A stretch of DNA of 64,000 nt from Diaporthe sp. PMI_573. Taxonomy: Eukaryota > Ascomycota > Sordariomycetes > Diaporthales > Diaporthaceae. Positions within the stretch are counted from its first letter, which is position 1. The number at the start of each line of letters is the position of its first letter. A program made the translations under genes and the position numbers. The notes under the pieces are model-generated. The model saw only the letters and a program-made list of their open reading frames with translations, was not told the DNA's origin and made no database searches. The stretch spans positions 1 through 64,000 of the forward strand of contig JAJTUP010000144.1 of the NCBI GenBank assembly GCA_021399435.1. The letters are read 5' to 3'. Below are positions 10,768 through 20,899 of this stretch, in pieces.

Positions 10768-12534
10768 TTACTGAACATGCAACACTTTCTTCTTACTCGC
10801 CTTCTGACTCAATATCTCGTTTACCCAGGCGCCAACCTCTTTCAGTGCCATACGCGGATCTTTCTTCCTCTTTACTAGGAATCCCTGAAGTTCCGCAGGG
10901 GAAAATCCGGCGGGAATCTTGGATGCGAAATCGGCAGCGGCCCTTCTCATCTCTTCGTTGGTCAGAGCCTGGCCGTTTGCGTCGCGAAAATGCCCCGGAG
11001 ATTCTTCCACTTCCGAGTCGGCCTCATACATCCTCTCGAACAGCTCCTGCGCCTGTTCTTGTGTGGCATATGTGAACTCAACTTGCAGATCGACACGGCC
11101 GGGTCGGATCAGAGCTTCGTCCAGTTTTTCCGGCTTGTTTGTCGTCATGATCAGTAGCCTCCCCTCATGCGACGCAACGCCGTCGATTGCATTGAGCAGA
11201 CCCGACAAACTGATGCCTTTGTGATCGTCTGACCCGCGACGCTTTCCCAATTCCCGAGCAAGGTCTGAAACCTTCCAACCATTCATGCCACCTCTACCAC
11301 TATCTTTGGCAAAACCATTAGATTCCTCATCCTCAAGCTCATCAACCTTCACATTGCCTTCCCTGCTGTTAACATCCATATTTGCATCATCATCTTGCTC
11401 TTCAGATTGTCTTACGAGGCCCGCAGTATCGATGTCCTCCAGAAGTATAATACATCTGCGTGGTAATGAGTTGAAGAGTGATAACAGGTCCTCCTCCGTA
11501 ACTGACGGGTCGTGAAGGCTGATGACGTGAATCTCAAGCCCAAAGACGCCGGCAAGTACGAACGCAAGTGACGTTTTACCTGTTCCAGGTGGACCGTGGA
11601 AGAGATACCCACGCCTCAAAGGGATGCCGCGGTTGGAATACCATTTTGATGTGTCGGGATGAAGGTATTCGTTCATATCGTGCAAGATTTGAACTTTTCG
11701 CTGCTCATTGAGCACTACTGTACGCATCGGGCGAATATCGCGGCTTGACACCAGCGACCAGGCTTGTGGTCCTCCGGAACGCCGTATTGCGGGTGGAGAT
11801 GGATGTTTGATAAGGGTTTTGGCGCCAAGACCATCCTGATGTGCCTTTTTGGCATGGTAGAGGAGCTTTTTGAGCGGTTCGGGGGAGCGGCCAAGGCAGG
11901 AGATGATGAGCTTCTCCTTGTCCTTGAACGTTTGGGAGTTGACGCCGTTGTCCTCTAGGAAATTTTCTTGCTCACGATAAAGCCGGAAGTATCGACCTTC
12001 GAACCAGAAGCTGTGTATGCCTATCGCTGGGATAAACCTTGAAATAGTGTGGGCGTCCTGGCCTGAGAAGTTGAGGTAGCCACCCTTTGTGTCTAAGGTG
12101 GCTCTTGACACCATCCGTGATTCGTTGCCTCGCTCCCAGGCTGATCTGAATGTTGTATGTACAGCGATGCATCTTGTGTCAATCAGACCAGGTTGCGAAG
12201 CTAGCCAGTCCACCATGGGACGATACATTACATCGTGGCTGGATATGGATAGGCTGGAACTGAAGTGTTTGGCAACAAATCTGCATGTAACCTCAGAGAT
12301 CTGGTGCCATATTTTGTTGAACGTCCAAAGCATCACGACTGCAAGAATGATGCTTGTTTGTGAAGGGAAAATGCGGTACAGCAATATGAAGATTTGGACA
12401 ACAGCGTTATGACTGCCGAGCAAGGTTATGATGTCTTGGACATTAATGACTGACCCATCGGCGACGGTGCCTGTCGTGTTGAAGTCCATGGTGTATCGAG
12501 ACAGAGTTTTGCTGAAAACCGAAGAGAAGTCCAT
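10768..12534 (-). CDS. BCS1-like AAA ATPase, 588 aa, intronless
   Basis: The complete frame starts at the ATG at 12534. A predicted membrane segment lies near residues 44-72, followed by the BCS1 N-terminal domain (about 90-285). The AAA module has Walker A GPPGTGKT (314-321), Walker B CIILLEDID (361-369), and the sensor/arginine region TTNKPEKLDEALIRPGRVD (464-482). A long acidic, low-complexity insert (about 375-440) separates Walker B from the rest. Such inserts are usual in the fungal BCS1-like paralogues. Bcs1 itself moves the Rieske protein across the mitochondrial inner membrane. This diverged paralogue may sit in a mitochondrial membrane, but its substrate is unknown. It is one of the best preserved genes in the window. 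Confidence 0.9.
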   Translation of the reverse strand: MDFSSVFSKTLSRYTMDFNTTGTVADGSVINVQDIITLLGSHNAVVQIFILLYRIFPSQTSIILAVVMLWTFNKIWHQISEVTCRFVAKHFSSSLSISSHDVMYRPMVDWLASQPGLIDTRCIAVHTTFRSAWERGNESRMVSRATLDTKGGYLNFSGQDAHTISRFIPAIGIHSFWFEGRYFRLYREQENFLEDNGVNSQTFKDKEKLIISCLGRSPEPLKKLLYHAKKAHQDGLGAKTLIKHPSPPAIRRSGGPQAWSLVSSRDIRPMRTVVLNEQRKVQILHDMNEYLHPDTSKWYSNRGIPLRRGYLFHGPPGTGKTSLAFVLAGVFGLEIHVISLHDPSVTEEDLLSLFNSLPRRCIILLEDIDTAGLVRQSEEQDDDANMDVNSREGNVKVDELEDEESNGFAKDSGRGGMNGWKVSDLARELGKRRGSDDHKGISLSGLLNAIDGVASHEGRLLIMTTNKPEKLDEALIRPGRVDLQVEFTYATQEQAQELFERMYEADSEVEESPGHFRDANGQALTNEEMRRAAADFASKIPAGFSPAELQGFLVKRKKDPRMALKEVGAWVNEILSQKASKKKVLHVQ

Positions 12535-13156
12535 CCTGTGAGTTGTTGGTGGGCAAAAGGAAGTGGGGAATCTTCAGTGAAGTGCAGAGGCAGTAGTCTG
12601 ATGCTTTAGTAATAGTCATGTGTATGTTAGGGTAATGAAACCTGCCTGGAGTGATAGATGAGCATTTTTTCTCGATATATAATAGGGTGAGAATTCATTT
12701 GCTGCCTCAGGCAAGCTTAAGGGGCCAGTGCGCCACGTGGTAGCCATCCTATTACCTGAAGGCGGGAGTGGAAAACGGCCAGTCTCCCTCGCCTTCCTTT
12801 CTTTGCGTGAATTCAAAGCCTAATAACACCGGGACAAGATCTCTTGATTTTTCTGGATACTCTTGTTCCAACCTTGTCGCAATGGAAGAGACCGCCGTCG
12901 AGGCAAAGGTCTCAAAGCCATATTTGAAGGCATGAACTTGCTCGTTTCATCGTATTGCGCTATCATGAGCTCGTAATTCAGGAGGCATTGAGCCCCCGTC
13001 CCAGTACAAACCATACCTTGAGGCACCGACGCCCTTCTGATTCTCAGAAATCCTACCCTAGATCAAGCCAGCCGGATCCAAAAGGTGACGATGCAGTGGT
13101 TCAAGAGCGCCCCGGGCAGATGGGTCAGCGATGTGAGAGCCGATCGACCCCCCGCG

Positions 13157-13268
13157 AAAAAAAAAAAAAAAAAAAAAAAAAGGTGAAAAAGGAAAAAAGG
13201 AAAAAAGGTGAAAAAGGAAAAAAGGAAAAAAGGTGAAAAAGGAAAAAAGGAAAAAAGGAAGAAAAGCA
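13157..13268. repeat. Poly-A run and GGAAAAA/GGTGAAAAA purine repeat
   Basis: About 25 A are followed by about 85 bp of purine-only repeats built from GGAAAAA and GGTGAAAAA. This is a low-complexity polypurine tract. Long Lys-rich or Phe-rich frames across it are artefacts. Confidence 0.9.
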
Positions 13269-13690
13269 AGTTTCCAAGAACCAGTTCACTGGCAAGGGAG
13301 GGACTGAACCCGGCTCTGGTTGAGGTCATGATGTTCTAGTCGTGATGTGGGGCTTAGATTCTTCTGACGGGCATACTGGGCCACCATGCCCCGTAGCTCC
13401 TGGGTGTTGAAAAAACGGTCCCTTGGCGTGGACAAAAAGACTTATCTGTGCAGAATTGATGCCCTCGTGGTTCCCTTGCCTTAGAATTTGACGGTATCGC
13501 TTCCTTCCGCCGGTTATCTTCCATAAAGTGGCTTCCATGTGCCCTATGCTTAGACACTAGCCAGAGACCCGTCGCCCGCCAGCCAGAACGGATATTTGTT
13601 GCTGTAAATACCTTCATTCGGGCCCTGTGATAGTACTAGAGAAACTGTCTCTTCGCCACGACTGACTATGAATCGTGCCCTCCTTGCTGA

Positions 13691-13972
13691 CTACCCCTGG
13701 TTCACAGCCTCAACCACGTCGTCACCTATCTCCTTCAGCAACCCATCATATTCCTCCAACAAGCCTCCTCTTAGCCATGATCTAACTGTCTGTGCTCGCG
13801 TCCAATCGGTGTCGTTTAGGTGAAACCATACTACCAGAAGAAGAAACGTCTTCTCACACTCGGCAGCCATGGCGGGAATTGACAAGACGTCAATCGCCAT
13901 TTTGGCTACACGAGGATACTCAAACCGCTTCGCAGACCAGTAATCAAGCAGGTTATCATGCTTTGAATACAC
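13691..13972 (-). pseudogene. hAT transposase, C-terminal dimerisation fragment
   Basis: The translation reads NLLDYWSAKRFEYPRVAKMA, IDVLSIPAMAAECEKTF, then a degenerate continuation ending TVRSWLRGGLLEEYDGLL. The pattern yWsxxrxxyPrlxxMAxdxLsIPamsaexERxF is the hAT dimerisation signature. The residues after EKTF, where SSAKxxxxxxR is expected, are scrambled. The rest of the transposase is absent. This is a dead relic. Confidence 0.8.
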
Positions 13973-14761
13973 ATCGCTCTTTGTAGATAACCACCTCTCG
14001 ACAGGATATGTAATTGCAGGTTAAATCAACTAGTTGATGTCAGATTTACCTGGTCAAGAGTTTTGTGAGGTCTCTCACCTTTATTTGCTACAGCCTCGGC
14101 CGCCATAGTATGTTAGTCGTATTTAATTCCCTCAGGTGGCGAATATCTACACCATGACGGCTGGGTACCATCATGGTTGGCTACCTGGCTTCCCACTTCA
14201 GCGGCGCGGCAGCACAATCCCTCACACTCTATCGTACTGGCTGATGATTCAGATGTGAAAGAGTACTCATCGCTAAAAGAAGTGGTAGGTGATTGGTGAG
14301 ATGGTGAAGGGCTTGTACCACGGCAGATCATAGTAGACTAGAATAAATGAAATAGTGTTGGAAGGCAGCACTTCGGGCCCGTCGGAGGCCCGGTGAGGGG
14401 CACCGTAGTATCGGCGAAAGGCACCGCAGCACCGCTCAGGCCCATACGGCGCCCAAGTCAGGGCTGAGCCTCGCTCAGGCCAGCGTGCATCGAGATCCAT
14501 GAGGGATTGGCAGGTCAGGTTATAAGATGGGTGGCTAGACGCACTGGAATCACAATGTAGTTAGGTATCGTAACATAGCACAGAATGTTCAGATCCTGAT
14601 CTGCCCTCAAGCAATCTTTGCCCAGCATTTTCCCCTGACCTTACGACAATACTCATATCTCAATATAAATGCCAGAACAATCCACAAATTTATATCGGCC
14701 ATATCCTATCTTCAAACATCGTGTAAAACATTTCCTAATTATTTTACTTATCTGAAGTAAC

Positions 14762-15223
14762 ATGAATCCCTTTGACAATAATAACCAGCTTGGAATAAAG
14801 CTCTTTAGAAGGGGGCGATACGAAGAAGCAGAGCAAGTTTTCCATGAGATCCTCACACTCCTAGATCCCAAAGAACATGACAGACTCTCGATTGAGAACA
14901 ATGTTGGCTCGATTTACCATAAGAAGAAGGAGTACGCTAAGGCAAAAGACTTACTCCATTCTACATTGCAGAAGATGCAGCGGCAAGATCATCCTCACAC
15001 GTTAATCTGTAAAAGCAATCTAGCATGGACCTGGGCAATGCTTGGCGACCTGGATAAGGCCCAAAAATTGTTCCTGGAGGTCTTAATATCTCTCATAAAA
15101 ACATATAGTCCTAAAGACCCTCTCATACTGAAAACGCAAGACATCCTTGCCTATCTATCCAAAACACAAGGAGGGATATCTCAAGAGTCAGCCGCTCGAG
15201 GACGTAATAGGGCTTTGAAATGA
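14762..15223 (+). CDS. Small TPR protein, 153 aa
   Basis: An ATG at 14762 opens a complete frame ending in TGA at 15223. It contains about three tetratricopeptide units. The clearest are GIKLFRRGRYEEAEQVFHEI (near 11-30), IYHKKKEYAKAKDLLHSTLQ (near 52-71) and AWTWAMLGDLDKAQKLFLEV (near 91-110). The repeat spacing of about 40 residues resembles the kinesin-light-chain TPR type found at the C-terminus of fungal NLR proteins. No NB-ARC or effector domain lies upstream, so this is either a free-standing TPR protein or a relic of the tail of an NLR. The protein is expected to be soluble and to act in protein-protein contact. Confidence 0.65.
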   Translation: MNPFDNNNQLGIKLFRRGRYEEAEQVFHEILTLLDPKEHDRLSIENNVGSIYHKKKEYAKAKDLLHSTLQKMQRQDHPHTLICKSNLAWTWAMLGDLDKAQKLFLEVLISLIKTYSPKDPLILKTQDILAYLSKTQGGISQESAARGRNRALK

Positions 15224-16418
15224 GCCACACCATATGTAACGTCTTTGTGTTGTGTTTCCTATGATCCCTCAACATAATCTAATTGTACTTTCATTGGTTA
15301 TAATGTCAATATTCTGCTTGACACCCTGAAAGCCTCCTAGTACTTCATTCATAAACAGGATGAAGCTGATGTGACCGGGAAGCACCTACTATATTCCCAT
15401 TCTTCTTATAAGTATCATACTGCACAATACTATATGCGCAGGAACGATATTCTGTCCATACCTCGCACTCTAAGGTCATATCTACTGCAGCCCCTTGAAA
15501 TACATAATGTTTCAACTCTTTGCGGCTTTACAGCAAGTCCAGTGGTTAAACACAATGGCACTCGAAGAATGCGCTGGTTGTCTCAAATCAATGGAAAAGG
15601 AGCAGGCTGCCCTATGCTTGAGTTTTATGAGTGCGGAACGAAGGAAGGCAGTTTCAGCTATCATACCGTAATGACCCGGGCGAAAACGCACTACCGACAC
15701 CGCATTGTTATCGTGACGAGGTATTAAAGAAGCTTCGCGTAGCTCCGTGCCTCAACCTGATCTTTGACGCCTCTGATAATATCGCTAGTAACCGGACAAT
15801 ATTGCGGTCCAAGTCTCGTCACAGTTTAGCAGAGGAATGTGTCCGGCAGGGTGAAAGCCAAGGCGTGGGCGCCCGGGTTGTGCTTAAGCGCAGCTTGCAG
15901 GTAGGTCCCTGTTATAATACTTTTTTACCATATGCACAGTTCTATGTACCTATAATGTATTTATGTTGATAATTGATTTAGTCGACCACACGTTCCAGCA
16001 AAGTACTAGACCTGTATAGCGCTGCAGATGCCAGCTTCCCACTGTATAGTACATCTTGAGGCTATAGAGTACCTTCCTGAATCGCCCTCACTAAAAACGG
16101 CTGCGTCTATGTTTATATCATGCATTGGACTTCTGCCCCTGGTTTGTAAGCCGCCAAAATTACTGTCTGGACTTCAATCTGTGTACAAAGTACCATTAAT
16201 CTTACAATCGTTTAGAGTCCGAGTGCCCACAATTAATTGAAGCCTCCTAGACCTCTAGGCTTTTAAATACTTCATTATCTCAGCTCCGTCTCTTCGGCGG
16301 TCCTCGTCGCGCATCAAGTAGCCCATCTTAACGCGCATGCTGTTCAAAATCCTTCAGGGCGACCTAGATTTACATCCTGGTTTAAAACTGAATATTGTCA
16401 TCTAAAGGCTATATATCC
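15224..16418. other. Stretch with unrecognised open frames
   Basis: Frames around 15500-15960 on the plus strand have moderately protein-like composition, for example IFDASDNIASNRTI near 15760-15800. They shift frame and carry stops, and I could not assign a family. It may be a decayed gene or transposon. Confidence 0.4.
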
Positions 16419-16778
16419 ATGGGGACATTAATCTCGCGCCTTAGGGCGGCTGCGAAAGCGCACTTCAAGATTGATGATAAGCACAAGGCGATCATCATTT
16501 GCGGTTTCTGTGCCATCGGGAAAACGTATTTTCTATCCAACAAAAATAATCTACAGCAGGGTATGGATATTTATGATATAGACTCGAGCAACTACAGCTC
16601 CAAGCCAGGCTTCCCGCACAACTATATCTCCGAGATCCGAAGACTGGCAGATAAGCGCTGCATCATCCTGGTCTCGACCCACGGAGGAGTACCCACACAG
16701 CTGGCCAAGGAGGGCTATTACGTTGCACTAGTCTACCCTGGTGACAGCCTAGAAGCAAGGGACAGCTTGGTTTCATAA
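16419..16778 (+). CDS. Phage-like P-loop nucleotide-binding protein, C-terminally shortened
   Basis: The start is the ATG at 16419. The protein shows a P-loop IIICGFCAIGKTYF (GxxxxGKT). IYDIDSSNY follows, with the acidic DxDSS motif, then FPHNYISEIRRLADKRCIIL, VSTHGGVP and VALVYPGDSLEARD. This order (P-loop, D-x-D-S-S, FPxNY, VSTH, VYP) is known from phage nucleotide-kinase-like proteins that also occur in fungi. Those are usually 170-200 aa. Here the frame stops at 119 aa. A one-base shift near 16757 would continue as AWFHKQIRAA, so a frameshift is likely. Substrate unknown. Confidence 0.6.
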   Translation: MGTLISRLRAAAKAHFKIDDKHKAIIICGFCAIGKTYFLSNKNNLQQGMDIYDIDSSNYSSKPGFPHNYISEIRRLADKRCIILVSTHGGVPTQLAKEGYYVALVYPGDSLEARDSLVS

Positions 16779-17591
16779 ACAGATTCGTGCTGCGCCGCTC
16801 CCACAACTGAAAATAGTATAACGCCCTTGGGCATGGGACGGTTGGACCAAATCGAGATACATGCTTTTATATGATATTTGAACCGAGCTTTCTGTTTCCG
16901 TCATTGCTACAAGTTTCCAATCGGGAGCTCGAATTCGTTAATATATATTATAGTCGCCAAGGTGCATCGGATGCTTACCAGGGTTGTCTTTGTTTATATA
17001 ACCTATTATACAGCGCACAGAAAAAGTTGAAAGCGCCGCGTGGCGTTTCAAAGCCGGCTTCGCGAACAACCCGGGCCCTCTCCTGCACATAAATCGCATT
17101 GTGCTTGTCAGGCATGTGTCCCTTGTTTTCGTGTGAGCCCATATTCGAGGTGGGATAAGAAAAAAAGAAACAGCGGAAGTTCTGCTTCTTGGAGGAGGGA
17201 ATAAGTTTAGAAAACGGGTTAATTGAGGTGACAAAGGGTTTTATATGAAGAATCGTTTAGGCAACAGCGTCTAAGAGAGTTCCATGCTGAACAGCCTACC
17301 CCATTCAAACTCTGATATTCGACAAAGGCGTTGGGCGGGATCCTCCGAACCCCGATAATCGTTTATACCATTCGTATTTTATCATCCCAAATACCGGGCG
17401 ATACAATATCCGGCCCGCATAAAGTGGGGTTGTGTGACGATCACCGTTTCAGGCGCTTTCCGAGAACTCGCTTGATTTTCACGCCGCGATTTAAGGTACG
17501 GGTTAATCACTCGCCCAGCGCCACCGAGCATCAAGCAAACCGTCCCTCCCATTTCATCGACGCAAGCTATCAGATTTCCGACTAGATCATC

Positions 17592-18143
17592 ATGTCGGAT
17601 CTACAAGATCCCAAACCAGGGGATGGGTATTGTTACCCTCACGGGAGGAAAGCAGTTGTGTCTTCATTTGGCACAACCCATCCTCGGATCCCTCGTGAAG
17701 GCGAAACGATTTTCCTCCCTGTCGTTCCTCGATTAAAGTGGTATCCAGCGCCGCAAACTCCTACTTCGATGGTCAACAGTCGCGGTCCGGAATCACACAA
17801 CATTGCGGTTCTTTCCGACTTATCTTTCGTCATCTTATCCCCGAAGGCAACCACGTTCAATTTTCAAACATCATGTGGAGACAGCCCAACACAATTAGAG
17901 GTGCAGACTCTGGACAAGCGGTCCGATGGAGAGGCCAAGGACATTCTACACTATGTCGAGACGTGGTGGAAGGGCAATCGAGATGTATCAGAAAGGCATA
18001 CCGTGCTTCTGGGAATGGAGCTTGGTCAGACTCAACTATATCATTTCAAATTGCACGGGTGGAAATTCTCAGTGATAGCAGAGCCGAAAGAAGTACACGA
18101 GGTCTGCATGAAAGATCTGGAGAATCACGATGATGACGAGTGA
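17592..18143 (+). CDS. Unrecognised protein, 183 aa
   Basis: A clean intronless frame runs from the ATG at 17592 (context ATCATC before ATG) to TGA at 18143. It has no membrane segment or signal peptide. The C-terminal half contains VETWWKGNRDVSERHTVLLG and HFKLHGWKFSV, and the tail is acidic (ENHDDDE). The composition suggests a real gene. I do not recognise the family and assign no function. Confidence 0.55.
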   Translation: MSDLQDPKPGDGYCYPHGRKAVVSSFGTTHPRIPREGETIFLPVVPRLKWYPAPQTPTSMVNSRGPESHNIAVLSDLSFVILSPKATTFNFQTSCGDSPTQLEVQTLDKRSDGEAKDILHYVETWWKGNRDVSERHTVLLGMELGQTQLYHFKLHGWKFSVIAEPKEVHEVCMKDLENHDDDE

Positions 18144-18798
18144 TTAGCTTCATAAGAGAACATCAACTACTTGATTGCACTAGACCTCTAGGGCTCCCAG
18201 GCGCTAACTTTCAATATGTTCGTTGGGCTATTGATAATGATCCTGTTCCCAACGAGACTTTAGTTCTCCCTTTTCGTCCAGATAAGCCTGGTCAACTCGG
18301 TTCAAAAATGCCTCAGAGTAACATCAGTCGTTGTTTCTCCCTGCTCTGTGTTGATCCATCAGGTGTTTTGAAATCTAGTTTTATCGACTGTGTTCGAGGT
18401 AACAGCGGGGGCGACTGCCGAAATTAGCCAGTCGAAAGGTAAAGTGTAGTCACACGACTTGATCTTGTCCTTTGCTGCTCAAGGAGTCTGTTGTCGCCTG
18501 CTGATTGTTGCGGGGTCTTTCAATTTCGACTGTTTTGATATTTCCGCTTTAAAGCACTCTTCAGCCCTTCTAGTAAGCCTCTAAACACGGTAAAAATGAC
18601 CTTTTCGAAGTGCATACTGAGATAACGGATCACGAGATCCTTTCAAAATTACGTACGTTTGAATGGGAGGTCCTGATTGGCTGCAGCCTGCTGAGTCAGA
18701 AAATCGGGTGCGACAGCTATTTGTTTGGGTGCGAATATCCGTGCTCTTTCTAAAACGTAGCTCCATACAACAATTCAGATACGTATGATACTCCATTA

Positions 18799-19340
18799 AT
18801 GCGGTCCATATCGTACCCAATGACGCAGACATTTTCTTCATATGCGACCTCTTCCGCCCTGATGGCCCAGGCGTCTGCGTCCGTACCTCACCTTCAGTCG
18901 GTCGTGCCGGGGTTTCCTTTGGGTGACCGTATCCCCGTGGACCCACGACTGATGCCCGCCGAAGATGTAATGCCACAGAGTGTCTCAGCTTCTCCTTACG
19001 CACAAATTACTATGATCTCGCAGCCATCAATTTCTCATCACGACAAAGACAACCCTCGAAAGTTAGTCGGTTCCCAGAGTCGCACAGGAATCTTACCCAG
19101 CGCACCAGGTAGGCCCGCGGCTCCAGGCCCAGGCATCGCCGCGGCCAAGGCTCAGATCCCTCAGAAAAATGCCGACGGGAAATTTGTATGTACAAATGTG
19201 TCTGTCCTTCCCATGACGCTTCATCCTCCATCCCGGAGATGCTCCCAATTAACACGTCGAAGCCATGTCCCCACTGCACGAAGATCTACCTTCGCGCGAA
19301 GCACTTGAAGCGTCATATGCCCAGACATAAGTCGTTCTAA
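18799..19340 (+). pseudogene. C2H2 zinc-finger protein, cut within the second finger
   Basis: Exon 1 (18799-19185) encodes a Pro/Ala/Ser-rich region ending NADGKF. A GTATGT donor and a TTAAC...AAG acceptor define a 77-nt intron. Exon 2 (19263-19340) continues in phase with the finger PCPHCTKIYLRAKHLKRH (C-x2-C-x12-H-x3-H) and stops at TAA. About 45 nt further on, another frame encodes TGDRPYMCVLCRDTFTRSDS, the expected linker and first half of finger two. No in-frame intron was found to join it, and the helix of that finger is missing at about 19445. The gene was probably a DNA-binding factor and now seems truncated. Confidence 0.65.
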
Positions 19341-19399
19341 TGTCCTGGAACTTAGACGGAAAGTAACTGATAAACGAAAGACACTGGAGACCGTCCCTA

Positions 19400-20823
19400 T
19401 ATGTGTGTGCTCTGCCGGGACACGTTCACTCGAAGTGACTCTTGTTGCAATCTCCTGATGCTGCTCACAAACTGCAGCGCAATGCCAGGTTTCACTCCGC
19501 CCTTGACCATTAAATCTGCAGCGACTTTTGGATGCTGGAGGATGGAATTCAGTTCGAGAAACTGATCCAACGCGAATTGATTCGCAGCCTGCAGGGCTTG
19601 TGTCCATTGATCGCTCTTAACATGTTGCAGATTCCAGGCACAGTATGCCTCGAGTCTCTCCATTCTATCGCCTTCAATGTCCCCTAGGTTCTTATCAAGG
19701 GTCGTCTCGGCTGCGTCGCAGTACTTGCTGTTGGCCAGGACGTGGGCCTTACAGCTGCGAAAATTGTCGGCGTCTTCTGCCTTCCTCTTGCGACTGTCAT
19801 CCAGTACGTCCTTGAGGATTGTTGGAGGGATCTCAATATCAATCTCAACTTCCTCCTCTTTCTCTCCCTCCTTCATATTTCCTTTGATGTGATGGAAGAT
19901 CTCTTCGAGGTGCCTTGGCAGCAACTTATGGTGGTTCCCTCTTTCGTCTGGCCATCAGTGGGGTCCCTGCTTGCAGTACTTGCTTCTGCAACGACGGTGC
20001 TTGTAGACGCGGGTCCAGAGACCTGCATCAGCGGCTCTCTGAAGCTTTTGCGCCTCGGTAGCGCTCTGTCCCTTCTTCTTTCCCTTTAGCCGAAGACGAG
20101 TCGCCCGTGACTTCCTTAAAAACAAATTCTATGCCGAAAGTGATCCTCCTCTTTTTACTGAACAGGGTTCCGAGGCCTTCCATATGGCTAATATTCCAGT
20201 CGATATCCAACCCCTTGTAACGCTTCTTCAGACCGCGCTGACGACTTCGCTCGATAGAAATATCGATGTTTGTCCCTTCACAAGCATACTTATCCCCAGG
20301 CCATCTATCCTCATCTTTCAATAGGGTTACAAGGCGTGGCTCGAAGGTGATTTTCCAAAGTCGCTTGGAGCCAGGACCAGATCGGGATCCGTGTCTGAAC
20401 AAATCTGCCTCCCTCGGATCTTCTCTCGTTGGGATACCTTCCACCTAAAATCATAGTGGATACACTCGGGGTTATCTTTATCATACAGTTTGGTGCTGTC
20501 CCAGTTGCTTACTACAACTGAGCATACTTGGGCATTGTAGAGTAGAGGGAGCTCTACCCACTTCTCTACCCTACCCAGGTAGAATCTGCGCTCTTCTGGG
20601 CACAATGGTCATCGACGAAGTCGGCGTCCATTCATTTTTCGAAAGATCTTCAATGTTCAATTTCATCTCAAGATTGCTCTGCGCTGCGACGAGCCTGCAA
20701 TCGATCTCATTAAGGCCGTCGATGTGGTTCTCCTCCACCGTAGATATTCTTGAGTCCAATCGAGATATATTTTCAGCCGTTTCATGCTCTTCCCGCTTCC
20801 CTCTCAGCTCGCTGACATTCTGA
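19400..20823 (-). pseudogene. Decayed member of a fungal multicopy family with a GPxCW Cys motif
   Basis: Several minus-strand frames together resemble the gene at 62972-64000. Shared blocks are a coiled-coil N-terminus, RSRQRGLKKRYKGLDIDWNI, the cysteine block CRSKYCKQGPH followed by WPD, and the tail KPGIALQFVSSI. The intact relative has GPYCW in the cysteine block; here the Cys codon is TGA. Frameshifts lie near 20100 and near 20400. The family is common in filamentous fungi but has no function known to me. Its 3' end abuts the cut zinc-finger gene. Confidence 0.65.
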
Positions 20824-20899
20824 AGTGCGCCTGTCGCCTGGGTCGTCTTCCCAGTCCGTGCCTCACGTTTGTCACATGTTCAATAGGATTGTGCTAAAC

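Noticed and set aside
10731..11515. Several plus-strand frames opposite the AAA ATPase gene
   Set aside because: They are antisense shadows of a clearly real 588-aa gene.
13063..13329. Minus-strand frame rich in Phe, Leu and Ser that looks like membrane helices
   Set aside because: It reads straight across the polypurine repeat at 13157-13268; the hydrophobicity comes from poly-T codons.
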